DNA of 64,000 nucleotides from Lysobacterales bacterium (GTDB taxonomy: Bacteria > Pseudomonadota > Gammaproteobacteria > Xanthomonadales > SZUA-5): the NCBI GenBank assembly GCA_022841325.1, contig JALHRS010000023.1:1-64000 (forward strand), written 5' to 3'. The position numbers and the translations under genes are program-made. Every line of letters starts with the position of its first letter. Position 1 is the stretch's first letter. The notes under the pieces are model-generated. The model did not search any database and was not told the DNA's origin. It saw only the letters and a list, made by a program, of their open reading frames with translations. This document shows positions 28,087-37,496 of this stretch, piece after piece.

Positions 28087-28470
28087 CTACCAGAGCTTGC
28101 GCGTCACCACGAAGGCGAGCACTGCCGAGGCCAGCGACAGCAGCACATTGGCCAGCACGTAGATCACGGCGATGCGCTCCTGGCCGCGCAGCCATAGCGC
28201 CAGCGCATCCAGGCTGAAGGCGGAAAAGGTGGTCAGACCGCCGAGGAATCCGACCAGGGCCAGCGCATGCACGCTGGTGGTGTCGTGACGCACGCTGGCC
28301 CAGGCGAAGAAGGCACCGGCGAGGCCGCAACCGAGCACGTTGACGGTCAGCGTCGCCCACGGCGCCGGCGCTCCGAGCGCACGGACCACGCCCTGACCGA
28401 TCCAGTAGCGGCTGAGGGCGCCACCGGCACCACCCATAGCCACCAGCAGGCTGAGCAGGAAGGGGTTCAT
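28087..28470 (-). CDS. crcB: Fluoride ion channel CrcB/Fluc
   Basis: Small inner-membrane fluoride exporter acting as a dual-topology dimer. The 127-residue protein has four hydrophobic spans and the channel motifs GGAGGALSRYW, TVNVLGC and GFLGGLTTFSAFSLD. The start is the ATG at 28470; the open frame upstream is heptamer repeat. No fluoride riboswitch is visible upstream, where the sequence is repeat array. It is downstream of rarA on the same strand, separated by a repeat island. Confidence 0.93.
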   Translation of the reverse strand: MNPFLLSLLVAMGGAGGALSRYWIGQGVVRALGAPAPWATLTVNVLGCGLAGAFFAWASVRHDTTSVHALALVGFLGGLTTFSAFSLDALALWLRGQERIAVIYVLANVLLSLASAVLAFVVTRKLW

Positions 28471-28508
28471 GGGGTCGGGTTGCGCCAGGGGAACGGGGCG
28501 GAGAAGCT

Positions 28509-28557
28509 GGGGCACGGGGCACGGGGAACGGGGCGCGGGGCACGGGACACGGGGCAC
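28509..28557 (+). repeat. Heptamer array, GGGGCAC family, 7 units
   Basis: GGGGCAC twice, GGGGAAC, GGGGCGC, GGGGCAC, GGGACAC, GGGGCAC, then GGGGAAAGCAGCG. It lies 38 bases from the crcB start and is the left edge of the 28471-28779 gap (309 bases). Confidence 0.95.
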
Positions 28558-28649
28558 GGGGAAAGCAGCGTGAGGCGGCGATCGCCTACACATGCCGAAG
28601 AGAGCACATGCATTGGTCCAGACCGATGCAAGGCACCCAGCAGCGCGAG

Positions 28650-28783
28650 CTTTTCCCCTGCCCCGTGCCCCCTGCCCCGAGCCCCGCTTTCCATCTTTTC
28701 CCCTGCCCCGTGCCCCCTGCCCCGAGCCCCGCTTTCCATCTTTTCCCCTGCCCCCTGCCCCCTGCCCCGTGCCCCGCCTCTAA
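28650..28783 (-). repeat. 45-bp higher-order repeat of heptamers, 3 copies
   Basis: Two identical 45-bp copies (28650-28694, 28695-28739) and a third, variant one to 28783. Each has TTTTCC, then heptamers CCTGCCC, CGTGCCC, CCTGCCC, CGAGCCC, then CGCTTTCCAT. The array overlaps the rarA stop codon (28780-28782). It is the inverse partner of the array at 28509. Confidence 0.97.
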
Positions 28784-30096
28784 TCGCCACCCTTCCCTCC
28801 CAGGGCCTCAGCCCGCCGTTCCCGTATCCAGTCCAGCTTTTCCTTGATCTTGATCTCGAGGCCACGGGCTACCGGCTGGTACAGGGTCTGCTCGCCCAGC
28901 TCTTCGGGAAATCCGCGCTGATCGAAGGCGATGCCCTGATCGGACTCATGATCGTACTGATAGCCCTTGCCGTAGCCCAGGCCTTTCATCAGCCTGGTCG
29001 GGGCGTTGCGCAGTTCCAGCGGCACGCCGAGGCTGCCGCCGGATTCGACCAGCGTCCGCGCCGACTGGTAGGCGGCGTAGGCGGCATTGCTCTTGGGAGC
29101 CACGGCCAGATAGAGCACCAGTTGCGCCAGCGCCACCTCGCCTTCGGGCGAGCCCAGGCGCTCGTAGCTCTGCCAGGCATCCAGCGACATCGCCAGTGCC
29201 CGCGGATCGGCGTTGCCGATGTCCTCGCTGGCGAATCGGGTCAGACGCCGCGCCAGGTACTTGGGATCACAGCCGCCGTCGAGCATGCGGCAAAACCAGT
29301 ACAGCGCAGCATCGGGATTGGAGCTGCGCAGGGTCTTGTGCAGCGCCGAGATCTGATCGTAGAAGGCCTCGCCACCCTTGTCGAAGCGCCGGAAACTCTC
29401 GGTGACCACACTGCGCAGCAGTTCCAGCGTCAGCGTGCCACCATCCTCGATCTGGTCGGCGGCGATCTCCAGCAAGGTCAACGCCCGCCGGACATCACCA
29501 TCAGCCACCTCGGCCAGACGCTCCAGCGCCGCTGCCTCGGCCTTGAGCCCGCGTGCGCCGAGCCCGCGCTCGACATCATCCAGCGCCCGATGCAATGCCG
29601 CGATCAGCGGCGCGTCAGCCACCGACTTGAGCACATGCACGCGACAGCGCGACAGCAGCGCCGAATTCACCTCGAAGGAGGGATTTTCCGTGGTGGCGCC
29701 GATCAGCGTGATGGTGCCGTCTTCCACATGCGGCAGAAAAGCATCCTGCTGGGCCTTGTTGAAGCGGTGCACCTCATCGACGAACAGCAAGGTGCGCTTG
29801 CCCTGCTCGCGATGGGCCCTGGCCGTGGCCACGGCGGCGCGGACTTCGGCGACACCGCCCAGTACCGCCGACATCGACAGGAATTCGGCCTCGCCCAGAT
29901 GCGCGCACAGCCGCGCCAGCGTGGTCTTGCCGCAACCCGGCGGGCCCCAGAGGATCATCGAATAGGGTTTGCCGCCTTCCAGCGCCCGACGCAGCGGCTT
30001 TCCAGGCGCCAGCAGATGCGCCTGGCCGACGATTTCGTCCAGGCTGCGCGGACGCATGCGCTCGGCCAGAGGTGCCGAATCCCGCGCTACGCTCAT
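28780..30096 (-). CDS. rarA: Replication-associated recombination protein RarA (MgsA)
   Basis: AAA+ ATPase acting at stalled replication forks. The 438-residue protein has Walker [16 protein letters not shown] near residue 50, Walker [21 protein letters not shown], sensor [19 protein letters not shown] and the C-terminal tetramerisation region ending [16 protein letters not shown]. Length is typical. The ATG overlaps the stop of the upstream sensor kinase (ATGA), so translation is probably coupled. The last codons run into a heptamer array that supplies the stop region. Confidence 0.95.
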   Translation of the reverse strand: MSVARDSAPLAERMRPRSLDEIVGQAHLLAPGKPLRRALEGGKPYSMILWGPPGCGKTTLARLCAHLGEAEFLSMSAVLGGVAEVRAAVATARAHREQGKRTLLFVDEVHRFNKAQQDAFLPHVEDGTITLIGATTENPSFEVNSALLSRCRVHVLKSVADAPLIAALHRALDDVERGLGARGLKAEAAALERLAEVADGDVRRALTLLEIAADQIEDGGTLTLELLRSVVTESFRRFDKGGEAFYDQISALHKTLRSSNPDAALYWFCRMLDGGCDPKYLARRLTRFASEDIGNADPRALAMSLDAWQSYERLGSPEGEVALAQLVLYLAVAPKSNAAYAAYQSARTLVESGGSLGVPLELRNAPTRLMKGLGYGKGYQYDHESDQGIAFDQRGFPEELGEQTLYQPVARGLEIKIKEKLDWIRERRAEALGGKGGD

Positions 30097-32471
30097 GCCC
30101 TGACTCGATCCGTGATATCGCCCCGCACCGCAGACTGCAGTTCGGCCATCGTGTAGGGCTTGATCAGCACCGCATCGAAACCGGCGATATCGTCCTCGCA
30201 GCTCATGGACCCGGTCGCCAGAATCCAGCGACAGACCAGTGTCGGCGCAATGGACTTGAGCAAGCGCGCGACTTCGTCGCCACGCTCATTGCCCAGATGC
30301 AGATCCACCAGTACGGCATCGGGCAACATCTTGCGGAACTCGACTTCGGCTTCGGCAGCGTCTGCGGCCACTGACACGGTCGCGCCGGCGTGCTCGACCA
30401 TCGCGGCCACCCCCAGGCGCACGTCCTCGTCGTCATCCACCAGCAGAATGCGGGTGCGTGCCAGGGCCAGCTCGGGTTTCGCTGCCGCCGCGGCGTCGGC
30501 CTCGGGCTCGATGACCCGTACCGGCAGTTCGATCCGGAAGCGGGCGCCGCCGGTGGGCAGATTGCTGACCCGGATTTGCCCACCGTGGACGGCAATCACG
30601 CGCTGGACCACCGCCAGGCCCAGGCCGCCACCATGTACCCGGGCGCCATGCTCGCCACGAAAATAGGGATCAAAGACGTGCTCCAGCTCGGCCACAGGGA
30701 TGCCCGGGCCGGTATCGCTGACATCGCAGCGCCAGATCGGGTTGGCACCGTCGATCAGCTGACTGTCTACGCTCACCCGCCCGGCCTCGGTGTAGCGCAC
30801 CGCGTTGGTCAGCAGATTCACCAGCGCCTGCATGATTCGTTCGGCGTCGATATCGATGCGCCTTCCGGCGCTGTCGTCCTGATGCTCGATCGCTATGCCC
30901 TTGGCTTCGGCAGCGGCTGACACCAGGGCGATGGCATCGCCGACCAGCGCATCCGGATGCACGAAACGGCGGTGCACCACCAGCCGGTCCTGCTCCGACA
31001 GGGCCAGATTGAAGACATCCCGGGACAGCCGCGCAATCATGTCGGCGGCATGCGTGGCGGTATTCATGGCCTGCCGATGCTGGGGATCCAGTGGCAGATC
31101 CTTCAGCGCCGCCAGCGCCGAAACCAGACCCTGCGAGGGATTGCGGATTTCATGGCCAGCCATGGCCAGCAGATCAGCGCGAGCTTGCTGCGCCGCCTCG
31201 GCAACCGCTGTCTGCGCGCGTGCGGCGCGCGCCCGCGACAGCAGCCAGAGCACGGCGATCAGGGCGACCAGCAAGGCCAGTCCGGCAATGATCGCCAGCG
31301 CCCGCTGCAGATGCAGCTCCGCGGTCAGGCTGCGCTGTTCGGCCGCGGCATCCGCGATCTCACGAGCCCGCAGTTGATCCCGGTAGGCGAAGTCCAGCGC
31401 TTCCATGGATTCCACCCGACGCTGGTCCATGCCTAGCCGGCTCAGTTCGCGGCCCTTCAGTGCGTGCTCGAAGGCCGCCTGGTAGTCGCCGCTGCGGGCC
31501 AGACAATCACTCCAGGCGTATTGCATACGACCGGCGTCGGCAGGGTGCTGGGTGGGGTCGAACAGCAGTGCGGCTTCGGCAAAACTGCTCATGGCAGCGG
31601 TTGCAGCACCCAGTTCGCATTGCAGCTTGCCCTGCACTTCGAGGGCGAAGGCCAGCAGATAGCCATTGCCCGCGACCCGCGCCTGCTCCACCGCGATGCG
31701 CGCCGATTCCAGCACTTCCGGCGAGGCCGCCACGGCCTCGGCAGCGACCGCCGCGGCCACCAGCAGCTGTTGCGGCAGGTCCGAGGGGTCTTCGACCGGG
31801 GCGACGTGCATGGCCTCCTGCACCCGTTGCAGGGCGCGCTCGTACTCGCCGTTCTGATAGGCCACATTGCCCTGATTGAGCAGCGCCCGCGCCTGCCACT
31901 CGCGGTTGCCGGCGTGCTGCGCGGCGATCAGTGCCTGTTCGGCCAGACGCTGCGCCGCCGCCAGATTGCCGCCTCGTCCCTGCAGGGAGGACAGCCCGAC
32001 CAGGGCCCGGGCCTCCAGATCGGAGTTGCCCAGCTGCCGCGCCGTGGCCAGGGCGCGAATCAGCGGTTGCAGCGCTTCGTCGACGCGATTGAGCTGCTGG
32101 ACCGCTGCCGCGAAGTTCAGATCAATGTCCGCCAGCAGTTCCGGCTGATCGGCGTCATTCCCCAGTTCCGCTCGCGCCCGATCGGCCAGATCCAGCACCT
32201 GGGCCCACAAGCCGCGGGCACGGTAATGCGCCGCCATGCGCAACAGGGCAGCACTGGCTGCGGCGTGGTCATGCCCTTGCTGGGCCTCGGCCAGTTCATG
32301 CGCGGCGGTAGTCAGATATTCATGGTCAGCCTGCGTCAACGCCCAGACCGACGGGGACGCCAGTGCCAACGCCAACAGAAATCCAAGCAGCAAGCGGCCG
32401 GCACAGAACCGGCTGCGACGCGGGTATGCAGGCACGCGGCGACGAACGGATTTCTGAGCGGGCGGCGGCAT
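30093..32471 (-). CDS. Hybrid sensor histidine kinase with TPR sensor and receiver domain
   Basis: 792 residues. An N-terminal signal or anchor segment ([18 protein letters not shown]) is followed by about 370 residues of TPR-like helices, then a transmembrane segment around residues 410-430 ([20 protein letters not shown]). Next is a HisKA domain with the phosphoacceptor in [13 protein letters not shown], an HATPase with N box [10 protein letters not shown] and G1 DTGPGIP, and a C-terminal receiver with Asp in [16 protein letters not shown] and Lys in LIKPYTM. Ligand and output are unknown; no DNA-binding partner is adjacent. The stop overlaps the rarA start. Confidence 0.87.
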   Translation of the reverse strand: MPPPAQKSVRRRVPAYPRRSRFCAGRLLLGFLLALALASPSVWALTQADHEYLTTAAHELAEAQQGHDHAAASAALLRMAAHYRARGLWAQVLDLADRARAELGNDADQPELLADIDLNFAAAVQQLNRVDEALQPLIRALATARQLGNSDLEARALVGLSSLQGRGGNLAAAQRLAEQALIAAQHAGNREWQARALLNQGNVAYQNGEYERALQRVQEAMHVAPVEDPSDLPQQLLVAAAVAAEAVAASPEVLESARIAVEQARVAGNGYLLAFALEVQGKLQCELGAATAAMSSFAEAALLFDPTQHPADAGRMQYAWSDCLARSGDYQAAFEHALKGRELSRLGMDQRRVESMEALDFAYRDQLRAREIADAAAEQRSLTAELHLQRALAIIAGLALLVALIAVLWLLSRARAARAQTAVAEAAQQARADLLAMAGHEIRNPSQGLVSALAALKDLPLDPQHRQAMNTATHAADMIARLSRDVFNLALSEQDRLVVHRRFVHPDALVGDAIALVSAAAEAKGIAIEHQDDSAGRRIDIDAERIMQALVNLLTNAVRYTEAGRVSVDSQLIDGANPIWRCDVSDTGPGIPVAELEHVFDPYFRGEHGARVHGGGLGLAVVQRVIAVHGGQIRVSNLPTGGARFRIELPVRVIEPEADAAAAAKPELALARTRILLVDDDEDVRLGVAAMVEHAGATVSVAADAAEAEVEFRKMLPDAVLVDLHLGNERGDEVARLLKSIAPTLVCRWILATGSMSCEDDIAGFDAVLIKPYTMAELQSAVRGDITDRVRA

Positions 32472-32663
32472 TCCGTGGGCAAGTCGAGCGGGCTCGTTAC
32501 AAATTAGCAGAATTGAGCGTGAACGCGCGGTAGGGTCACGGAAATTCCCGGGAGCACGGGCATCTCTGGAACCGTCGAGAACCGAACCTTGCCACGCCTC
32601 TGCACGCCGACATGAGTGGTACAGCCAATGCGGGGTAGAATCTGCGCCCCCTGAAGACCGCGA

Positions 32664-34058
32664 GTGCGCGTCATGCCCGGCAAGTTGTTCATCAAGACCC
32701 ACGGCTGCCAGATGAACGAGTACGACTCGTCGAAGATGGCTGACGTGCTCCGGGCTGCCGACGGCATGACCCTGACCGAGGACGAAGCCGAGGCCGATGT
32801 CATTCTGGTCAATACCTGCGCCATCCGCGAGAAGGCCCAGGACAAGGTCTTCAGCCAGCTTGGCCGCTGGAACCTGCTGAAGAAGGCCAAGCCGGAACTG
32901 ATCATCGGTGTTGGCGGTTGCGTGGCCAGCCAGGAAGGCGAAGCCATCGTCAAGCGCGCGCCCTATGTCGATCTGGTCTTCGGTCCGCAGACGCTGCACC
33001 GGCTGCCGGAAATGGTCGGTCGCCTGCGCGCCGAAAAGCGCCCGCAGGTGGACATCTCCTTCCCGGAGATCGAGAAATTCGATGCGCTGCCCGAACGCCG
33101 CGCCGAGGGCCCGACGGCCTTTGTCTCGATCATGGAAGGCTGCAGCAAGTACTGCTCCTTCTGCGTGGTGCCCTACACCCGCGGTGAAGAGGTCAGTCGG
33201 CCTTTTGATGACGTGATCGCGGAAGTCGCAAGCCTGGCCGAACAGGGCGTGCGCGAGGTCAATCTGCTCGGGCAGAACGTCAATGCCTATCGAGGCCCCA
33301 TGCACGATGGCGAGATCTGCGACCTCGGCCTGCTGATCCAGTACATTGCCCAGATCGATGGCATCGGCCGCATCCGCTTCACCACCTCGCACCCGGTCGA
33401 ATTCAACGACAGCCTGGTCGCCGCCTATGCCCAGTGCGACAAGCTGGCCAACTATCTGCATCTGCCGGTGCAGGCCGGATCCGACCGCATCCTGAGCGCC
33501 ATGAAGCGCGGTCATACCGTGCTCGAGTACAAGCAGAAGATCCGCAAGCTGCGCGCCGTGCGCCCCGATATCAGCATCTCCACCGACATCATCGTCGGCT
33601 TCCCCGGCGAAACCGACGCCGATTTCGAAGCCACCATGAAGCTGGTCGAGGACATCCGCTTCGATCAGAGCTTCACTTTCATCTACAGCCGCCGACCCGG
33701 CACACCGGCCTCGAATCTGGCCGATGACACGCCCGATCAGGTCAAGAAGGAACGCCTTTACCGCCTGCAGGCGCGGATCAACGAATTCGCCCGCGACATC
33801 AGTCAGTCCATGATCGGCAGCACCCAGCGCGTCCTGGTCGAAGGCCTCAGTCGCAAGGATACGAACGAACTGACCGGCCGCACCGAGAACATGCGCTACG
33901 TCAATTTCGCCGGCCCCGAGCGCCTGATCGGACAGTTCGTCGATGTCGTCATCACCGAAGCGATGGCGAACAGTTTGCGCGGGCGGGTGGCAGTCGATCG
34001 GGACCCGGGACCCGGGACCCGGGACCCGGCTGAGCAGGCGTATGGCATCACCGAATAG
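32664..34058 (+). CDS. miaB: tRNA-2-methylthio-N6-dimethylallyladenosine synthase MiaB
   Basis: Radical-SAM methylthiotransferase that converts i6A37 (made by MiaA) to ms2i6A37. It has the UPF0004 domain with cysteines in [17 protein letters not shown] and GGCVAS, the radical-SAM triad in [17 protein letters not shown] and a C-terminal TRAM domain. 464 residues from the GTG at 32664; the ATG at 32673 is an alternative. The last 18 codons ([20 protein letters not shown] in part) come from a GGGACCC heptamer array and island sequence rather than from the family C-terminus. It heads the miaB-phoH-ybeY cluster. Confidence 0.95.
   Translation: MRVMPGKLFIKTHGCQMNEYDSSKMADVLRAADGMTLTEDEAEADVILVNTCAIREKAQDKVFSQLGRWNLLKKAKPELIIGVGGCVASQEGEAIVKRAPYVDLVFGPQTLHRLPEMVGRLRAEKRPQVDISFPEIEKFDALPERRAEGPTAFVSIMEGCSKYCSFCVVPYTRGEEVSRPFDDVIAEVASLAEQGVREVNLLGQNVNAYRGPMHDGEICDLGLLIQYIAQIDGIGRIRFTTSHPVEFNDSLVAAYAQCDKLANYLHLPVQAGSDRILSAMKRGHTVLEYKQKIRKLRAVRPDISISTDIIVGFPGETDADFEATMKLVEDIRFDQSFTFIYSRRPGTPASNLADDTPDQVKKERLYRLQARINEFARDISQSMIGSTQRVLVEGLSRKDTNELTGRTENMRYVNFAGPERLIGQFVDVVITEAMANSLRGRVAVDRDPGPGTRDPAEQAYGITE
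34000..34027 (+). repeat. Heptamer array (GGGACCC)4 inside miaB 3' end
   Basis: Four perfect units translated as part of the MiaB C-terminus, 31 bases before its stop. Left edge of a short island whose right edge is the inverted array at 34186. Confidence 0.96.
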
Positions 34059-34185
34059 TTCTTCGAAGCAGCGGCTCTCCATCCACTTGCCGGACAGGCT
34101 TCGCGCAACTGTTCAAGAGTCCGGTTCCGCAGTTCGCCCAGTATCGGTCTATACCACCCCGCGTACTTGCGCCCTTGCCTTTCCC

Positions 34186-34214
34186 GGGTCCCGGGTCCCC
34201 TGGTCCCGGGTCCC
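34186..34214 (-). repeat. Heptamer array, GGGTCCC family, 4 units
   Basis: GGGTCCC twice, an extra C, TGGTCCC, GGGTCCC. The minus strand reads GGGACCC repeats into the island with flank GGGAAAGGCAAGG. It ends 41 bases before the phoH start. The sequence between the arrays (about 160 bases) shows no gene. Confidence 0.93.
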
Positions 34215-34255
34215 GCAGCCAGAACAAGCGCCTCGTAATCCCCAGGAAACCCACC

Positions 34256-35242
34256 ATGCCCCGCATCCCCACCCCCTCCACGCTCGACTCGGAAACGCTG
34301 ATCCTGGAACCGGAGGACAACGAGCGTCTGGCCAATCTTTGCGGCCCCTTTGACGAGCATCTGCGCGAGGTGGAGCTGCGGGTGGGCGTGGAGATTGCCA
34401 ATCGCGGCAATCTGTTCCGGCTGAGTGGCGCACCGGAGGCGGTCAAGTCGGCGGCGCGGCTGTTGCGGTTGCTGTACGAGGCCGCCGACCACGAGACCCT
34501 GACCGCAGCCAATGTGCATCTGGCGATCAAGGAACTGGGTGCCGACGAGTACGCCGAGCGGGCCGCCGCGGGCAGTCAGGACGTCGTCATTCGCACCAAG
34601 CGCGGCGTGGTCCGCGGCCGTGGTGCCAATCAGGTGCGCTATCTGCACGCGGTGGCCAGCCACGACATCAATTTCGGCATCGGCCCGGCGGGCACCGGCA
34701 AGACCTATCTGGCGGTCGCCAGCGCGGTGGAAGCTCTGGATCGCAATCGCGTGCAGCGCCTGCTGCTGGTGCGACCGGCGGTGGAGGCTGGCGAAAAACT
34801 CGGCTTTCTGCCGGGAGATCTCACCCAGAAGGTCGATCCCTACCTGAGACCACTGTACGACGCGCTCTACGAGATGATGGGCGTGGAAAAGGTCACCCGC
34901 CTGCTCGAACGCAACGTCATCGAGATTGCACCGCTGGCCTTCATGCGGGGACGCACCCTGAACGATTCCTTCGTGATCCTGGACGAAGCCCAGAACACCA
35001 CCATCGAGCAGATGAAGATGTTTCTGACCCGCATCGGCTTTGGCTCCACCGCGGTGATCACCGGCGATGTCACCCAGATCGACCTGCCGCGCAAGGACCA
35101 ATCGGGCCTGCGCCACGCCATCGAGGTGCTGAAGGGCGTGGACGGCATAAGTTTCACGTTCTTCCAGAGTGGCGATGTGGTCCGCCATCCCCTGGTGGCG
35201 CGTATTGTTCAGGCTTACGAGCGCTTCGAGCAACGGGAGTGA
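34256..35242 (+). CDS. ybeZ: PhoH-family ATPase (YbeZ)
   Basis: Cytoplasmic ATPase linked to RNA metabolism and ribosome maturation, partner of YbeY. The 328-residue protein starts at 34256 with AGGA upstream. An N-terminal KH-like region precedes the PhoH domain: Walker A GPAGTGKTYLAVASAVEAL near residue 145 and Walker B FVILDEAQNTT near 240, then ITGDVTQIDLP. Its TGA overlaps the ybeY GTG. The miaB-ybeZ-ybeY order is conserved in gammaproteobacteria. Confidence 0.93.
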   Translation: MPRIPTPSTLDSETLILEPEDNERLANLCGPFDEHLREVELRVGVEIANRGNLFRLSGAPEAVKSAARLLRLLYEAADHETLTAANVHLAIKELGADEYAERAAAGSQDVVIRTKRGVVRGRGANQVRYLHAVASHDINFGIGPAGTGKTYLAVASAVEALDRNRVQRLLLVRPAVEAGEKLGFLPGDLTQKVDPYLRPLYDALYEMMGVEKVTRLLERNVIEIAPLAFMRGRTLNDSFVILDEAQNTTIEQMKMFLTRIGFGSTAVITGDVTQIDLPRKDQSGLRHAIEVLKGVDGISFTFFQSGDVVRHPLVARIVQAYERFEQRE

Positions 35243-35745
35243 AGCCACCGGATTCCACGGCCACCGAGGCCACGCTGGAGCTGTTGCTGGGTTATGGCTG
35301 CGGCAGACGCGGCATACCGGCGCAGCGTTCCTATGCACGCTGGGCGCAGTCGGCGCTGAGCGCGGCCGGTTGCCGCGGTCAGCATCAACTGTCCCTGCGC
35401 GTGGTCGACGCCGACGAGGCTCTGGCACTGAACCGCGACTACCGCGGCAAGGCCTATGCGACCAATGTCCTGTCGTTCCCGGCCAATGAACTGATCGATG
35501 ATGGACAGACCCGGCTGCTCGGTGACATCGCCCTGTGCGCGCCCGTGGTGGCGCGCGAGGCCGCCGAGCAGGGCAAGTCGCTGCACAGTCATCATGCGCA
35601 CCTTTGTATACACGGCGTCCTGCACCTGCTCGGCTACGATCACGAAGATTCGGCGGCTGCCGAGGTCATGGAGGCGATCGAGATCCAGGCGATGCAGCGC
35701 CTCGGATTTGCCAATCCCTATGAAACTACCGGCCCAAGTGCATGA
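35239..35745 (+). CDS. ybeY: Endoribonuclease YbeY
   Basis: Metal-dependent endoribonuclease for 16S rRNA 3' maturation and ribosome quality control. 168 residues from a GTG overlapping the phoH stop (GTGA). The zinc site HGVLHLLGYDH is complete, and the ATNVLSFPANE motif is present. Its stop overlaps the next ATG (ATGA), so three genes are translationally coupled. In E. coli ybeX follows; here a response regulator takes that place. Confidence 0.94.
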   Translation: MKPPDSTATEATLELLLGYGCGRRGIPAQRSYARWAQSALSAAGCRGQHQLSLRVVDADEALALNRDYRGKAYATNVLSFPANELIDDGQTRLLGDIALCAPVVAREAAEQGKSLHSHHAHLCIHGVLHLLGYDHEDSAAAEVMEAIEIQAMQRLGFANPYETTGPSA

Positions 35746-36956
35746 CTGATCTGGAACCCCTCAAGCAACTCGAAGCCGATGCCCGCAAACTGTTGGCGGT
35801 CCCCTGGGAAATGGACGTGGCCGAGAACGTCTGCGTCACCGCCGAAGAACTGGCGGAGCCGCTGAACGATGCGCGCCACAGTTCCCTGGCCGAGGCGGTG
35901 CTTGGCTTTGCCGCCTATCTCAGCGCCTTTGCCGACTCGCGGGTGGGGCCGGTAGACGCCAATCGCCTGCAACTGGCGGCCTTGCTCGATGCGGTCACCG
36001 AGCAGTTGCAACGGCTCGAAACCTCATCGGCACTGGATATAGTCCTGCCGCTGCAGGACAGTGCAGAAACGCCGCCAGCGCCGCTGGAAACGAGTGCCGA
36101 GCCGCCACCAGCATCCAGACCGGCAATGGCACCTGAGCCGCCGACCGAGTCCAGCCCGCCACCCAACACCATCATCTTCATCGACCCCACCGGTCGTGAT
36201 GCCGGCACGCTGGGGCTGGCGCTGGAAGACGTCGGCTATGTGGTGCAACCCTTGCTGCGCCTGGACCGGCAGACCGCCCAGTGGCTGGCCAAGGCGGAGG
36301 TCAAGGGCTTGATCCTGCCGGCGGCGGGTCTGGACGTCTGGGACAAGCTGCTGCAGCTGGATCCGTCGCTGGATCAGGCGCGCCGCCGCATCGGCCTGTT
36401 CGTGGTCTCCCGCAGCGATGAGCCGCGCCTGCGACTGAAGGCCGGTCAGGCCGGTGCCGACGGCTTCTTCGTCCTGCCGGGCGATGTCGATGCGCTGGCG
36501 GTGGAGATCGTCGAAGTGCTGCGCGATCGGCTCGATCCCTACCGGGCGCTGATCATCGACGACGACAGCTCGATGACCATGGTGGTCGAATCGGTGCTGA
36601 AGCGCTCGGGCATGGAGTCACGCGCCATCAATGATCCGACACTGGCGCTGTCGACCCTGGAGAATTTCGTGCCGGACGTGATCCTGCTCGATCTGCACAT
36701 GCCGGGTCTGAATGGTCTGGAACTGCTGAGCCTGTTCCGCGCCCATCCGAAGACCGCATTCACGCCGGTGGTGCTGATCTCGGGTGACGAAGACCAGGAA
36801 CGACGTTTCGAAACGCTCACCGCCGGTGGCGACGATTATCTGATCAAGCCCTTGCGCCCCAAGCATCTGGTCGCCGCCGTCACCGGCCGCGCCCAGCGCT
36901 CGCGCTGGCTGCGCCGCGCCCTTCGGCACACGACCACCCCGCTGCCGCCGCCTTAG
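35742..36956 (+). CDS. Response regulator with degenerate plus intact receiver domains
   Basis: 404 residues. Residues 1-105 form a helical region; 105-140 are a Pro/Ala-rich linker. Residues about 142-260 look like a receiver fold whose phosphorylation site is not recognisable (IIFIDPTGRDAGTLG ... LFVVSRSD). Residues about 268-385 are a canonical receiver: acidic pocket IIDDDSS, Asp in DVILLDLHMPG, Ser in LISGDED and Lys in LIKPLRP. No output domain follows, so signalling is probably through protein contact. The ATG overlaps the ybeY stop. Confidence 0.85.
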   Translation: MTDLEPLKQLEADARKLLAVPWEMDVAENVCVTAEELAEPLNDARHSSLAEAVLGFAAYLSAFADSRVGPVDANRLQLAALLDAVTEQLQRLETSSALDIVLPLQDSAETPPAPLETSAEPPPASRPAMAPEPPTESSPPPNTIIFIDPTGRDAGTLGLALEDVGYVVQPLLRLDRQTAQWLAKAEVKGLILPAAGLDVWDKLLQLDPSLDQARRRIGLFVVSRSDEPRLRLKAGQAGADGFFVLPGDVDALAVEIVEVLRDRLDPYRALIIDDDSSMTMVVESVLKRSGMESRAINDPTLALSTLENFVPDVILLDLHMPGLNGLELLSLFRAHPKTAFTPVVLISGDEDQERRFETLTAGGDDYLIKPLRPKHLVAAVTGRAQRSRWLRRALRHTTTPLPPP

Positions 36957-36961
36957 ACGAT

Positions 36962-37045
36962 GGTTGTCGGTTGTCGGTTGTCGGTTGTCGGTTGTCGGTT
37001 GTCGGTTGCTGGTTGTTGGTTGTTGGTTGTTGGTTGTTGGTTGTT
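36962..37045 (+). repeat. Heptamer array, GGTTGTC to GGTTGTT, 12 units
   Basis: Six GGTTGTC, one GGTTGCT, five GGTTGTT in strict 7-bp register, beginning five bases after the response-regulator stop. Left edge of the 36957-37496 gap (540 bases), which also holds three REPs, a nonamer array and a hairpin. Bases 37280-37400 show nothing recognisable. Confidence 0.97.
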
Positions 37046-37076
37046 GGTCGCGGATGCAGGCGGTCCCGCGGGGCCA

Positions 37077-37201
37077 GTCGCGGCTGAATCCGCTCCCACA
37101 GCTCTACTGAAGCGGCCAGCAAGGCTCTCTGTGGGAGCGGACTCTGTCCGCGATGCCTGCCGGTCCCGTTGCCCAAGTCGCGGCTGATGCCGCTCCCACA
37201 G
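37077..37201. repeat. Cluster of three REP elements in alternating orientation
   Basis: GTGGGAGCGG-type REPs at 37077-37101 (minus), 37129-37153 (plus) and 37177-37201 (minus). Hairpin stems vary in step (GCGGCTGAATCCGC, GCGGACTCTGTCCGC, GCGGCTGATGCCGC). Alternating REPs of this kind form BIME-like structures. Confidence 0.9.
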
Positions 37202-37227
37202 GGGCGGCCGCAAGAAAGCGATCTGCT

Positions 37228-37272
37228 GCTTCCTCCGCGTTCTCTCTGCTTTTCCTTTGCGTACTCTGCGTC
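37228..37272 (-). repeat. Nonamer-type array, TTCTCTGCG family (T9)
   Basis: TCCTCCGCG TTCTCTCTGC TTTTCCTTTGCG TACTCTGCGTCC: degenerate units in the orientation of a right-hand island edge. Confidence 0.75.
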
Positions 37273-37405
37273 CGGCTCTTGGTCAGACCCTGGCCTCAGG
37301 CCTGGATGTTCACGGCCAACGGTCATGGCTGCGAGCCATCCGCAATTATGAAAGTCGCTGGTGCCATGACCGTTGCATAGGGTTTCTTGCCTAACCCCTC
37401 CCCGG

Positions 37406-37428
37406 CCCTCCCCGAACATCGGGGAGGG
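37406..37428. repeat. GC hairpin CCCTCCCCGA-ACA-TCGGGGAGGG
   Basis: Perfect 10-bp stem with a 3-base loop in the gap before the DUF3025 gene. There is no T run on either side, so a rho-independent terminator is doubtful. The core resembles a common dispersed hairpin of GC-rich genomes. Confidence 0.6.
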
Positions 37429-37496
37429 AGCGACATCACTAGCCTGAACGACTTTCACGGCAACCTGGATCTGACGGTCACAAAGCGAGCTCGCTG

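Noticed and set aside
28471-28650. Fluoride riboswitch upstream of crcB
   Set aside because: The region is heptamer array and unique sequence; the conserved crcB-motif elements are not present.
30093-34082. A minus-strand open frame of 1329 codons over the kinase and miaB
   Set aside because: Only the part from 32471 down matches a protein family. The upstream 530 codons are antisense to miaB and pass through a GGGACCC array; GC-rich antisense frames stay open by codon bias.
37406-37428. Rho-independent terminator upstream of the DUF3025 gene 3' end
   Set aside because: Strong stem but no T tract on either strand; kept only as a hairpin repeat.
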